Shown: positions 38,855-49,074 of the stretch, piece after piece | Layout of the letters: the number at the start of each line of letters is the position of its first letter | How positions within the stretch are numbered: position 1 is the first letter of the stretch | Assembly: GCA_003439945.1 (NCBI GenBank) | Contig: QVRM01006451.1 | Coordinates: forward strand, 858,792 to 922,791 | Length of the DNA: 64,000 nucleotides | Reading direction: 5' to 3' | From: Dermanyssus gallinae | Taxonomy: Eukaryota > Arthropoda > Arachnida > Mesostigmata > Dermanyssidae | Translations under genes and position numbers: made by a program | Notes under the pieces: generated by a model | What the model saw: only the letters and a program-made list of their open reading frames with translations | Databases searched by the model: none | What the model was told of the DNA's origin: nothing

Positions 38855-39215
38855 TTTGTTAACGTGGTACCGTGGAAATCACGATGCACGTGAAGAGATC
38901 GAAGATTAGCTCTGTTTGAGAAGGCCTAAGAATTTAATAACAGAAGAATACATTTAAATATATCGTACTGAGCATTAGCCGAATTATTATCAGGAAAATA
39001 GCTGAGGAATTTGAGATAGCCTCCAGATTTATAGTAACAGTCTTGACCGATAATTTATCCGTCAGAAAAGTAGCGGCAATGTTCGTTCCAAAAATGTTGA
39101 ATTTGCAGCAAATAAACTCCCGTCGGGAAACGTCTGAACTAAACCTTCAGGAGACGAGTCATGCGTATATGGTTACAACAGCAAGACAAAGAACCAATCC
39201 TTCGCAAACCAACCC
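38855..39215 (+). pseudogene. Old mariner transposase relic
   Basis: In broken frames this keeps several mariner landmarks in order. WYRG..REEIED (first HTH end and linker) is at about 38865-38905. It is followed by IRKIAEEFEIA, then VRKVAAMFVPKMLN at about 39055-39100 (second HTH), and GDESCVYGYNSKTKNQS at about 39150-39200, the region of the first catalytic Asp, with Trp changed to Cys. About 20 residues between the second HTH and the catalytic motif are missing, and the last two catalytic Asp are absent. It is clearly diverged from the two intact copies and belongs to an older wave. Confidence 0.75.
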
Positions 39216-39276
39216 GGAAGACCTTGATGATTTGGGTCTAGCGGCAAATTTATAAATAGTAGAACTTGCCGCTCCG

Positions 39277-39280
<4 letters not shown>

Positions 39281-39317
<37 letters not shown>
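39281..39317. repeat. (TA)n microsatellite
   Basis: TA tract of about 36 bp, followed directly by a (TTG)/(TCG) triplet run to about 39380. Confidence 0.95.
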
Positions 39318-39326
<9 letters not shown>

Positions 39327-39380
39327 CGTTGTCGTTGTTGTTGTTGTTGTCGCTGTTGTTGTTGCTGCTGTTGTTGTCGT
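39318..39380. repeat. (TTG)n/(TCG) triplet run
   Basis: Imperfect TTG triplets with TCG and TGC variants. The Leu-rich or Asn-rich translations are artefacts of the repeat. Confidence 0.85.
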
Positions 39381-40866
39381 CAAAAGCGGTAAAGACAGAA
39401 ACGGCGGCAGCGGCTAGCAAACGGCCGCCTGGCTGGATTGGCGTTGCATGGCGGCCGCCTTCATTGACGTGCGCGCGTGCTGCCCGACGCCACGCCGCGT
39501 CGTCGGTTAAGCGCTCGCTCATATCTATGCTAATGAAAAGGGCGACAACGCCACCGTGGTCACGGTTTCCGCGGCTGACGCCGTTGTTCTTCCTGTCCCT
39601 TTTGTCCCTTTCGAACACATATCTCACTCTCACTCTGAGTCCTTCTCTCTCTCTCTCTCTCTCTGTCTGTCTGCTGGCCGTCGTCCACCCGCCCGTGTTC
39701 AGCTAGCTGGCTGGCTGGCTATCTATTGGTTGTCCGAGACGGCTTGGCCCGGCCCGGCCCGGTCCGTCCGCCTATTCGGAGCATGTGACCAACAAACCGG
39801 CCCGGCCGACCTCACATATTCACTCACCCACATACTGCAGATGCACGGAAACAAGGCGCGAGGGTCCGCTTCTTTGTCCGGCTACGGTAACGGGAGAAGA
39901 ACACACGAGGAGATGTTTCGAGGGGCAACGCAAGAGAGGGAGAGCGAGAGAGAGCGCGGGAAAGAACATAGAAGGACAAAGCATGGGAAGGGGAATAAGA
40001 TAACAGCGATGCACAGGATTCCAACAACATAGCAGCAGATGGCCGAGAGCGGGAGAAACAGAAAGATAGATACAGAGAGAGAGAGAGAATCGACACGGAG
40101 AAAGCGAAAAAAATCGTGCAGAATACTAACAAGAAAAAAGTGGCGGGGGCGTACACGAATATACAGGGAGATAAGGCGTGAGGAGGAAAACTCGCGGGAC
40201 AGAGATAGAAAGATAGAATAGAAAGATAGACATACATACAAATAGATGAAGAGAAAGAGAGAGAGAGAGGTAGAAAAAGAGAAAAGGGGGGCAATGAACC
40301 AAAACATAAGTGTCACGGGCTGCTCAGAAAGGCGAAAGAGAGAGAATGGGAGAAATAACGGGGGCTTCCTTCTTTCCCTACTCTTACGAGGTCCAAACGA
40401 AGACGGTCACGATAACGGGCCCAGCGAACGAGTGAACTAATATGCGCTACGCTGAGAGAGCAGAAATTGAGCCGGGGGGAGAGGGGCGAGAGGGGGAGGG
40501 AGAGAAGGGAGAGAAGGGAGAGGAAGGGAGACGTGCTAGTGTAACAGGAAAAAGCGGATATTCCTGCTCGGGGGGGGGGGGGGGAGCACCGCTGCCGCGG
40601 TGCCAAGCTTTGCTAGACTGCTCGACATACGACACATACGGAGTATGATGGCATATCGGCAAGGGGGACCGCAGACGGAGCCACGGGCGGTCGACACAAA
40701 AGCGGCAGTAATGGCAGCAGCAGCAACGTCGTCGTCGGCGTTGTCAGAATACCAAGTGACGTCTAGTGGAAGGGGCGGCGAGAAGGTCGTCCTACCGCCT
40801 TGACCACAGTGGTCGATCGATGCGCAGGTAAGAGCAGGTAGGTCATAGACAATATTGTCGTACGTT
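39381..40866. other. GC-rich and purine-rich block without a recognisable gene
   Basis: 39380-39840 is GC-rich with a (CT)n run near 39645-39664. From about 39890 to 40540 the plus strand is strongly purine-rich, with GA runs near 40075-40090 and 40250-40270 and GGGAGAGAAGGG-type sequence at 40475-40535. A run of about 13 G lies at 40571-40584. No frame resembles a protein. It may be a promoter or untranslated region of a host gene. Confidence 0.5.
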
Positions 40867-40890
40867 TATATATATATATATATATATATA
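40867..40890. repeat. (TA)n microsatellite
   Basis: Pure TA tract of about 24 bp. Confidence 0.9.
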
Positions 40891-41144
40891 GTGCGAGAAA
40901 CCTGGACAGCTGGTTCCTCTGTCCTACGGGCTGTCGAAGCGTTGCTGCAGCCTGAATTTTGCTTACCATGAAACTGCGATAACTACGAAACTTTACACGG
41001 CTATTACAGTGACAGAACGGCGGACTTCTATAATTGGAGAATACATTTTAGTAAGTGGTAAAATGCATGATGCACACTAGGAACCACAGTACTGTATAAG
41101 GTCGCTTAACTGAATTGTTTTCGTTGTGAAGTCAATTCGAGGCC

Positions 41145-41164
41145 TATATATATATATATATATA
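41145..41164. repeat. (TA)n tract left of mariner 2
   Basis: TA tract of about 20 bp; its last TA forms the target duplication of mariner copy 2. Confidence 0.9.
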
Positions 41165-42498
41165 CGAGGTGTGTTCAAAAAGTATCGCGACTTTTGTGTT
41201 TTTTCAAAAATTATTTATTTATTCATGAATATCTATTTTGTCCCCTTCAAAGTAATCCCCATGAGATATTATACACTTGTGCCAACGGTTTTTCCAATCT
41301 TCGAAGCACTTCAAAAAACCATTTTGTTTTATCTTGTTCAGCTCCTCCTTCGATGCCGTCTTTATCTCGTCAAGCGTAGCGTAACGTCGTCCTTTCATGG
41401 GCCTCTTCAGTTTAGGGAACAAGAAAAAGTCACAGGGGGCCAGATCTGGGGAATACGGTGGCTGCGGCATCATTAGTGTGTTGTTTTTGGCCAAAAACTC
41501 GCGCACAAGCAACGATGTGTGAGCAGGGGCGTTATCGTGGTGCAAAAGCCAATTTTTGTTCTTCCACAAATCCAGGCGTTTCTGGCGGATTGCTTCGCGC
41601 AAATTGCGCATAACTTGCAGGTAATATTCCTTATTGACCGTTCTACCCTGTGGCAAGAACTCATGATGCACCACGCCCCTGCAATCCAAGAAAACTGTCA
41701 GCAAAACGTTCACATTCGACCGAACTTGGCGCGCTTTTTTCGGTCTTGGTTCCTGCGGCAGCTTCCATTGAGATGATTGAGCTTTGGTTTCCACGTCATA
41801 ACCATAAACCCACGATTCGTCACCAGTTATGACCCTCTGGAGCAAATTTGGGTCGTCGCGGACAGAGTCCAACATCTCATTAGCAATGTTCATGCAATGC
41901 TGTTTTTGGTCGCAATTGAGCAATTTTGGTACGAATTTCGCGGCGACCCGTCTCATGCCCAAATCATTGATAAAAATCGAATGGCACGAGCCAATCGATA
42001 TGTTTAGGTCCTCAGCAACTTCTCTAACGGTGATTCGACGATTGGCCAATACCATTTTCTCCACTTCATTAATTTTTTCGTCTGTTGTTGAAGTGCTCGG
42101 GCGTCCGGCACGCTCTTCGTCGTTCACATCTTCTCGGCCTTCTGAGAACATTTTGTACCACCGATAAACGTTGCTTCGGTCCAAGGTAGCTTCTCCGTAT
42201 GCCACAGTCAACATTCGGAATGCATCCGCGCACTTAATTTCGTTTTTCACACAAAATTTGATACAGGTTCTTTGATCCATTTTTTTGAATAGGTAAAAAT
42301 CGAAGACGATCCAAAACACGTGCAAGCAAAGCAGCTGTCAACAATTAAGTGAACATTCAAAATGGCCGAGCTTGTGAGCATAAGTGAGAGACATGAGTAC
42401 CAACATAACGCCACAAAAAATCGAAATTCGAATATACGTAACCCGCGAAAATTCAAAAATCGCGATAATTCAAAAGTCGCGCTTTTTGAACACACCTC

Positions 42499-42499
<1 letters not shown>
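41165..42499 (-). mobile_element. Mariner transposon copy 2, TA-flanked, in (TA)n
   Basis: 1335 bp, minus strand, same family as copy 1. It is flanked by TA at 41163-41164 and 42500-42501 and lies inside a (TA)n tract. The 3' terminal repeat matches copy 1. The 5' terminal repeat (at 42450-42499) has lost three bases and gained a 17 bp near-duplication, for a net gain of 14 bp, which explains the length difference from copy 1. The transposase frame is uninterrupted. Confidence 0.95.
41219..42280 (-). CDS. Mariner transposase, DD34D (copy 2)
   Basis: 353 residues from the MDQRT methionine, colinear with copy 1, with about nine amino acid differences. Examples are R129C, H176Q, K191N, A192V, F198L, P236L, K319Q, Q340H and W341G in copy 1 numbering. 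The catalytic residues D154, D249 and D284 and both helix-turn-helix regions are intact. The protein should be functional on sequence grounds, although W341G near the C-terminus is a non-conservative change and the element's own 5' repeat is altered. Confidence 0.95.
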   Translation of the reverse strand: MDQRTCIKFCVKNEIKCADAFRMLTVAYGEATLDRSNVYRWYKMFSEGREDVNDEERAGRPSTSTTDEKINEVEKMVLANRRITVREVAEDLNISIGSCHSIFINDLGMRRVAAKFVPKLLNCDQKQHCMNIANEMLDSVRDDPNLLQRVITGDESWVYGYDVETKAQSSQWKLPQEPRPKKARQVRSNVNVLLTVFLDCRGVVHHEFLPQGRTVNKEYYLQVMRNLREAIRQKRLDLWKNKNWLLHHDNAPAHTSLLVREFLAKNNTLMMPQPPYSPDLAPCDFFLFPKLKRPMKGRRYATLDEIKTASKEELNKIKQNGFLKCFEDWKNRWHKCIISHGDYFEGDKIDIHE

Positions 42500-42562
<63 letters not shown>

Positions 42563-42592
42563 TTATATATATATATATATATATACTTTATC
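42500..42592. repeat. (TA)n tract right of mariner 2
   Basis: TA tract of about 90 bp with a few T insertions, starting at the mariner target duplication. Confidence 0.95.
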
Positions 42593-43044
42593 ATTTCACA
42601 GAGCTCGTAAGGGAATAGATGCATTGGCATTACTGAACGTAGTGACAAACCAAGTACTTGGGTGCATGATCGAAAAACGACAACGCTTATTCCACAGCGA
42701 GTCGACATCAACGTAAAGCGTTAACTGTTAGAAAACATATTTCGTCCAATCTGTTGACACAATGGAAGTGCAATGCCTAAACATGACCTACGCCAAAAAG
42801 TGCAATGTAAACGCATCAACTATTGAGATGACTTGACTGACCAAACGACACCGGAATAGATAAACGCAGTAAGAGTTGTCTATACGCAGATCCAAAAAGT
42901 TTTTTTTAAATAATGCATCAACATAGTAGCGATTACTACTACGAGCTATGCTTCGTTTATGATTATACGAAAACTGTATGGTAATAAAATAATACAAACT
43001 ACTTTGTGAACAACAATGACAATATTAACAATGCAAACATAACA
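42593..43044. other. No recognisable gene
   Basis: AT-rich DNA with nothing supported. Confidence 0.4.
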
Positions 43045-44510
43045 AACGCATGATTGCGCGAGGTACTGCTTTCGATGCCACTAGCCAAATCCTTCGACAA
43101 TTCGAGGAGAAAGCTTCTTCAAACGCTACAACCCAAGGGGTCTCAGAAACACGAGGCTGTTATAATAAGTCCACTGAGCCAGAGGCCATTATTAAACGTC
43201 TCACAAAGGACGATCATTGCTAAAATGCCCTTGAAAAATGTGAAGGTTTTTGCGATAAATGCGGAGGACAAGGATGCGTCTGTACTACAGGTAGAGTACT
43301 ACAAACAGACCTCCGCAGTGCTCGTAGATCATCTGATATGCTGATGTCCCACTTCGCAGCCGAAAAATAACACAGAAGTCTTACTACTCTCCGAGACCCA
43401 CAACACGGCGTTCTCAACTTCTGCTCTACGCTGGCATGAACTTCTTCTCTATCAAAGCATTCCCTATAAGATCATCCTCCAATCGAGTAAGGCTCACACT
43501 TCTATTTTATTACTACGTCCGACCTCGCGATAATATACTGTGTATATATTTAGAAATTTTCGCCTTACAGAAATACAAGAGCTTTTTAAAAAACTCTAAA
43601 AAGGAACACCTTTGGTAACGGTAGACACAAATCAACGATAGGCTTGACGTTTACAACAAAAGGACTAACTCTCTGTTTAACCGACTAGAGAATCCATCAG
43701 GATTACGAAACCCTATCCGAGCAGTTCCTCCCATACAACGGCAATGCTTTTCCAGGAAAAAGGTCACTCGCCTACAGAAAACGTTCGAGGGTAAAGTGAC
43801 TTATTTCGCTGATTGCTCGCCAGTAGAAATTTCTGCACTACTAGAGGAAACCTGCCGAAAATCCAGTTCCAGGGCACTTAGAGGTATGCAATCATCAAAG
43901 AAAACCCTTGGAGCAAAATGTACCAGATTGTGCCTTACAAAATGCGCCACGGACAGCCCTAATACTAGTGGAAGTAGCCAAATCAACATTAAGTGCGTTC
44001 TTTTCGCAAAGACCACGACCGCAGCTAATGCTCTTCAAAGACACTTAAAACATCGCTTTCAAGCCAATCTCAGTCCAAGTGATCAGAATCGTGGCAGTAC
44101 ACATACATTTAAAAAACCGCCTAGATAAAATCAACCGCATGATGAGCAAAGTTCTACACATAGCTACATCAAGAGCAAACCGATTGCATTGTTTGGCCAT
44201 GCTTTTAGAAGCTAAAGACGCTTTTTTTGGCGGGACGCCAAAAACAAAGCTCTTGTAAAGACGACTTGTCCCGCTATCTAGGGCGTGTCAGAGCACCGTA
44301 CCTAAATGACCGACGTGAACTACGCAGTTACAGCTGGAACACGTTAAGCGCCCGGACTATAACTACACCTATAGAATATAACCTACGATGGGGCATTTTC
44401 GACCTCTACATCTCCCGAAAATTTCCTCCATCGCCTACGCGGACGATCTAGCACTGAACGTCAGCGCCCGTGTCGAGGACATGCTGAAAGAAAAAGCTAA
44501 CTGAGCCCTA
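43045..44510 (+). mobile_element. Decayed LINE with AP-endonuclease and RT remnants
   Basis: Three remnants in order on the plus strand. (1) At about 43050-43367, the end of an ORF1-like frame with one stop, carrying a Cys-rich finger FCDKCGGQGCVC. (2) At about 43378-43640, an AP-endonuclease-like region: LLLSETHN (the catalytic Glu context), then HTSILLLRP, LFKKL and TPLVTVDTNQR, matching the GDFN-type motif with changes. (3) At about 44430-44500, SSIAYADDLALNV, the RT YADD box with both aspartates. Most of the RT is missing between (2) and (3), so the copy is internally deleted. The clade is of the APE type (CR1, Jockey, I or R1 group) but not resolved. Confidence 0.7.
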
Positions 44511-45611
44511 GCTTGACCTGGCTTTATCTGACTTCGATCGTCCTTAGTTCAAATATTGGAGACATCTGAGTAGTTAGCGGCATGTATTACCACGAACAAT
44601 TACAATGCCTATACTACACAGTGCTATAGTAATACGTACATACGTTTATAAATGTTTGTTTTTTGTGTGCACCTATACTCGGCCATCTCAGAATCGGGCT
44701 TCTGTATTACTGCAATGGTTGGAAGGGTAGGTGGGCCGACCGTAATGCTGCGCAAGCCAGCTCGGCGCAAGACCTTAAACAGCCTCGAATGAACTGCAAA
44801 TCAAAAATGTGAGAGCAGGCGTAATTCCGAACAGTGAATGGCAGCGGCTGGGAAAAAGGAATAGGCGGTCAGAGGTCGTTCCTCTTTTCGTGCGTGCGTT
44901 TGCCCTCAGCTGAGGAATGCAGAGAATTCAAGAAGGTAGAAAGTTCACTTGGCTATCGGCGCACAAGTGTGAAAATGCAGTGGAACCGTTTGCCGGCGCT
45001 AAAAGTGTGAGAACATAACACCAGCGAGTGACAATGGACGGTACTGGAGGCGGTGTTAGTAGCTGCGCTAGATCTTTGCGGACTGTTGGGAACATTTCCT
45101 ACTCGGCCAGCCCTTAAGTCCGCTCCGAGAGCGCTGAGGAACCGCTCGGAGCCGATGGCCGCCCTCAAGTCCTCGTTAGTGGGGCTCTCGGTGGTTGCTT
45201 ATTGGTGAGGTGGTCCGCTCCAGCAGAACTTCAGCCAGGTGAGCCGGTTGTCCCGCTGCGTCCCGGTCGTTCTTGTCTCGGCCAAATATTGCGCAGAATT
45301 TCTTATGACATTCGTCGAGATGATGCGCGCTTGTCAGAATACGTTTCTCGATGCTATCAGACGTTCCGTTGGCCTCGTTGAACTTTGATGACATCATGGG
45401 ATGTAAGTTCGCTCCTAATGCATTGCAGTTGGGCAACTGCAATAGACGTGGTCCTGTCGTAATCCGATATGGATTATCGTTGATAAAAGTACCATTTAAT
45501 AATATATGTATTATTGAATTGTTCTTATCAGTCATAGTCATACACTAATCATGCCTCCCCCGCCCACAAAGAACGGACGAGGGTATCATTGCTGGGTTTA
45601 AAGCTTTGCAC
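44511..45611. other. No recognisable gene
   Basis: No supported gene. GC-richer at 44700-45300, with an unrecognised 121-codon frame at 45176-45541 (minus). Confidence 0.4.
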
Positions 45612-45643
45612 AATATATATATATATACCGTCCCGAGACCCTG

Positions 45644-45647
<4 letters not shown>

Positions 45648-45680
<33 letters not shown>
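45648..45680. repeat. (TA)n microsatellite
   Basis: Pure TA tract; a shorter one lies at 45612-45626. Confidence 0.95.
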
Positions 45681-45682
<2 letters not shown>

Positions 45683-45762
45683 CAGAAGAGTGTAAAGAGC
45701 GATATGTGGAATTGTAAAGCTTGTTAAAGCAAATATTTTGTCCAGTGGAGCATAGTCTCTGA

Positions 45763-45765
<3 letters not shown>

Positions 45766-45801
<36 letters not shown>
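45766..45801. repeat. (TA)n tract at the left end of MITE copy a
   Basis: TA tract of about 36 bp; the element begins directly after its last TA. Confidence 0.95.
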
Positions 45802-45804
<3 letters not shown>

Positions 45805-46241
45805 GGTAATTCATATCGTTATGTACTTATTGCGAGGTTTGGGAGAACTCGGCAAGGCAATAATTTTTTCCAATGGAAGGAGGACGCGGAAACGTTGTGT
45901 TTTGGAGAGAGAATGAAGTTTATAGAAGTAGTTATTCTGCCTTTTTCTCCTACAAAGTTCTGCGAAATATTCGTTTGCGGGTGAACCAGTCAACGCATAA
46001 AGGAACCGATTATACCGGCGTGTTCGGAGCAAAATTAGGAAGGAAAAAAAAGGAAGACACTTTACTAGCTTAAATAGCGAAAAGCAAAGAACCAGATTGA
46101 GGAAAGTAATAAAAAATCGATATGTTAACGCTTTTTCATGAAAATCGTAAAATTTTTCCATTGCGACCACTAGGAAAAATTATTCTCTTGCCGAGTTCTA
46201 CCAAATCTCAAGATATGAACCTAACTTTCTCATACACTCTG
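45802..46241 (-). mobile_element. MITE-like element, copy a
   Basis: About 440 bp with inverted ends. The left end starts CAGGGTAATTCATATCG and continues to GAGAACTCGGCAAG. The right end, read in reverse, starts CAGAGTGTATGAG and continues to TAGAACTCGGCAAG. It inserted next to TA, which suggests a Tc1/mariner-type or similar DNA transposon, though I cannot name the family. A 119-codon minus-strand frame lies inside, and a matching frame is in copy b, so remnants of a coding sequence are possible but unrecognised. Confidence 0.65.
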
Positions 46242-46385
46242 TGCAAGTATGCATGCCTTCGCGCTCGATATGGCTGTCGAAAAAGCTTAGTTACTTGACA
46301 ACTGCGTAACGCAGCACTATCACTTTGGTACGAAATGGTGGGCATTAAATTTACTATTGTGTGAGACTGGTCTTTTGGACATACA

Positions 46386-46387
<2 letters not shown>

Positions 46388-46432
<45 letters not shown>

Positions 46433-46433
46433 A
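46388..46433. repeat. (TA)n microsatellite
   Basis: TA tract of about 45 bp between MITE copies a and b. Confidence 0.95.
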
Positions 46434-46625
46434 TATGTACGATCGTTCTAAACGGGGGTTAGCTGTAGCGCCAAGGAGCAACATGTTGGAGAGTGCGTGT
46501 GCTGCATTTCGCCTATTGCATTATATAGTGACATCAGCAAAGTGGGGAATCGCTACTAATTTGGCCAGAGCGGTAATAAATAGAGGCGCGAATTAGCTCA
46601 ACGTGATCCATTACTTAAACATACA

Positions 46626-47006
46626 TGTTTGGTCGTAATGGAATTTTTTTTCGATTTTTCACAAAAAGGCGTTAGCGTAAGACATAACAACATATCGACT
46701 TTTATGACTTTCCTCAATCTGGCTATTCATTTCTCGCTAAGCAAACTAGTGAAGTGTTCTTCTTTGCGCAGAATTTTCTTCCGAACACGCCGATATAATT
46801 GGTTCCTTTATGCGTTAACTGGTTCTCCCGCAAACGTAGATTTTGCACAACTATGTAGAAGAAAAAGGCAGAATAACTACTTTTATAAACTTCACTCTTT
46901 CTCCCAAACAAGTCGTTTCCGCCTCTTCCTTCCATTGGGAAAAGTTATTTTCTTGCCGAGTTCTGTCAAACCTCGAAATAAGTACATAACGATATGAATG
47001 ACCCTA
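46626..47006 (+). mobile_element. MITE-like element, copy b, inverted and truncated
   Basis: Inverted relative of copy a. Its right end (GATATGAATGACCCT at about 46991-47005) is the reverse complement of the start of copy a, and the interior aligns (GACTTTCCTCAATCTGG, GGTTCCTTTATGCGTTAACTGG). The end corresponding to the right side of copy a is missing. The translated frame of about 120 codons is largely conserved between the copies (RTRRYN-FLYALTGSPAN, RRKRQNNYFYKLHS). Confidence 0.65.
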
Positions 47007-47009
47007 TAT

Positions 47010-48599
47010 ATTAAGATTACTGGTAGTATGTTTACTCAGTTTACTATTATGATTTAAAATAGACAGTTTAAAGCTTTCCTATAAAAATCTACAACGCGAT
47101 AAAGGCGGCATTTTTTTAAACGGTTAGAGATAGTCGTTGACTTAAGTACTTTCTCCCGAGGTGGCCGCATATCGTACAGCTTATGTGCGACCTTACAGTT
47201 TCCAAACAAGCTGATAAGGTCACGGGTCACACCTAATCGCACCCACTTATTTTTATGCCACGTATGCTGCCCACGCATAGCTCTCACAATGCTGAGTGAC
47301 TTGACCAGAGTACCACATACAATGTGTGTAACAAAGGTGACTTTGTGTAACGTTATGACGTAGCTAAGAGGATGTCGCAGTGCAAGACACCGTAGCATTA
47401 CATAATATTGATTATCATGATTATTCTTTCTACTCGAGCAGTAGGCAGCGACTGCTACTACTTTTACTACTATAGAGCCAACATCGAGCATGCGAATAGC
47501 AGAGAGATACGCCCTAGAGCCGACCAAGGCCATCCCACGGTCAGCCACCTACATGCTAGAGCAGCCGGTAAATAGCGTGGCAGGGTCAGTACAGCGTTGT
47601 TTTCCGTGCCTACACAACTAATGGGCTGGAAAATAAGCCACGTAGTGGGAGCTAATCGAAATTACCTTGATGGTATTTGTAGGAACCAATCCGCGGCACA
47701 TCGCATTGGGCACGAATGACCGGCGGCGCTATACAATACCGCGTGAGTCAATGTTAAGCAATCTATACGCCTTGAACTCCCGTACGAGTCGTGCAAACAT
47801 TTACAAGAAGTTCTAGAATAGGGAAAAAGTGGCATTCGTGCTTGCAATCAAGACGGATTCAAACAGAAACTCTGGCTTATCAGGAAGATCAGAAAAAGTT
47901 TACAATAATTTTGATTTAGTCCCATCAAAGATTGCTTAGGGAAATGGGAACAAATCGTAAGAAACTAACGGTACTCGGGAAAGTGCACATCTGCACTCCT
48001 GACGTACGGGATGCAGACGAACTAGTACAAAGCAAGTTACACAAAGCAACTACAGCCGAACCAGCAGCAATCCGTTGCGGAAACAACGACAGAGCTAAGG
48101 CGAGTCGATAGAGAGGCATGCTCTGAGCGGAGCAGTGACCGCAATAATGGTTTGCAAAAACATCTACGTGACATTGAGTTGGGTAACGTGTCCAGAGACC
48201 TAAGCCGCCATAGTTCAGAAGTAAATATTTGAAATTTCTCAAACAAGCAGACAAAGCTAGACAAAGGGGGGCAAGCATAGCAAACACATCACGGGATTTA
48301 CGTGCGTAATTCAGAATTGTAAACATACATATAAGGCATGCTAAGCGTAGGGCACATAGTTCTATAAATAGCAAAAACGTACAGTAAAGAAAACTTAGGG
48401 TTTAGTGTAGCTCAACCTCAATCGAAATTCCATATATTTGCATACATACGTACACTTAAGCACGTGAGAACGTACCGAACGAATGCGCTGCAGTGTGAAA
48501 CGACCGCAGCCCAAGCGACGACTGTGGCGCAGGCACAGTCGTGGCTAGCTACGTCGAAGCGTTCCGTTTGGGGTCACGTTGTTCGTGACACTGACGAAC
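47010..48599. other. No recognisable gene
   Basis: No supported gene. Several unrecognised frames of 60-165 codons on the minus strand. Confidence 0.4.
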
Positions 48600-49070
48600 G
48601 AGATGTGCCTCAGGAAATCACAGATTAGCGGGGTTGAAGTAGATGGGGTTGAAGTAGTATTAAAGAATGGTTCCAGCTCCTCGCCTCTTCCTGAGGCCAT
48701 TTAGGTGAAAGGTTTTTAGTGGGTATCATGCCAACAACATCGGCATCGAGTCCCACACTACCCGCAAAAAAATCACAGGTATGTAGTAGCAATCGAGCGA
48801 CGCAAAGCGATACCCCCATATACGTAGTGCGCCGGACGTCGGCAAGGGCAGCGAGACCCATAGTACTATTAGCCGAAGATCCGGGAGGTCTGGAGTAAAT
48901 CTTAAGAGAGACTGCGGTTTTCAGAGTATAGAAAAGCCGGAGTTTTAGTCGGTAACGCCGGTAATCTTCTAACCGGTAATAAGCAGCAAATCCGACACTG
49001 TTCGGCCCACATCCAGGGGTGGTGTCCGTTCGTGCGTAACGCATTTTTCCCCTCTATAAAAAAGGGCAGC
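48600..49070 (+). repeat. Unknown interspersed repeat, copy B (longest)
   Basis: The left part (48645-48764) matches 9242-9359. The right part (about 48898-49065) matches the reverse complement of 52905-53055, with shared landmarks GCCGGAGTT, GGTAACGCCGGTA, CGACACTGTTC and GTGCGTAACGCATTT. The two parts are linked only here, so this copy probably shows more of the family. At 48629 and 48645 there is a short direct duplication of GGGGTTGAAGTAGAT. No protein recognised. Confidence 0.6.
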
Positions 49071-49074
49071 GAGA

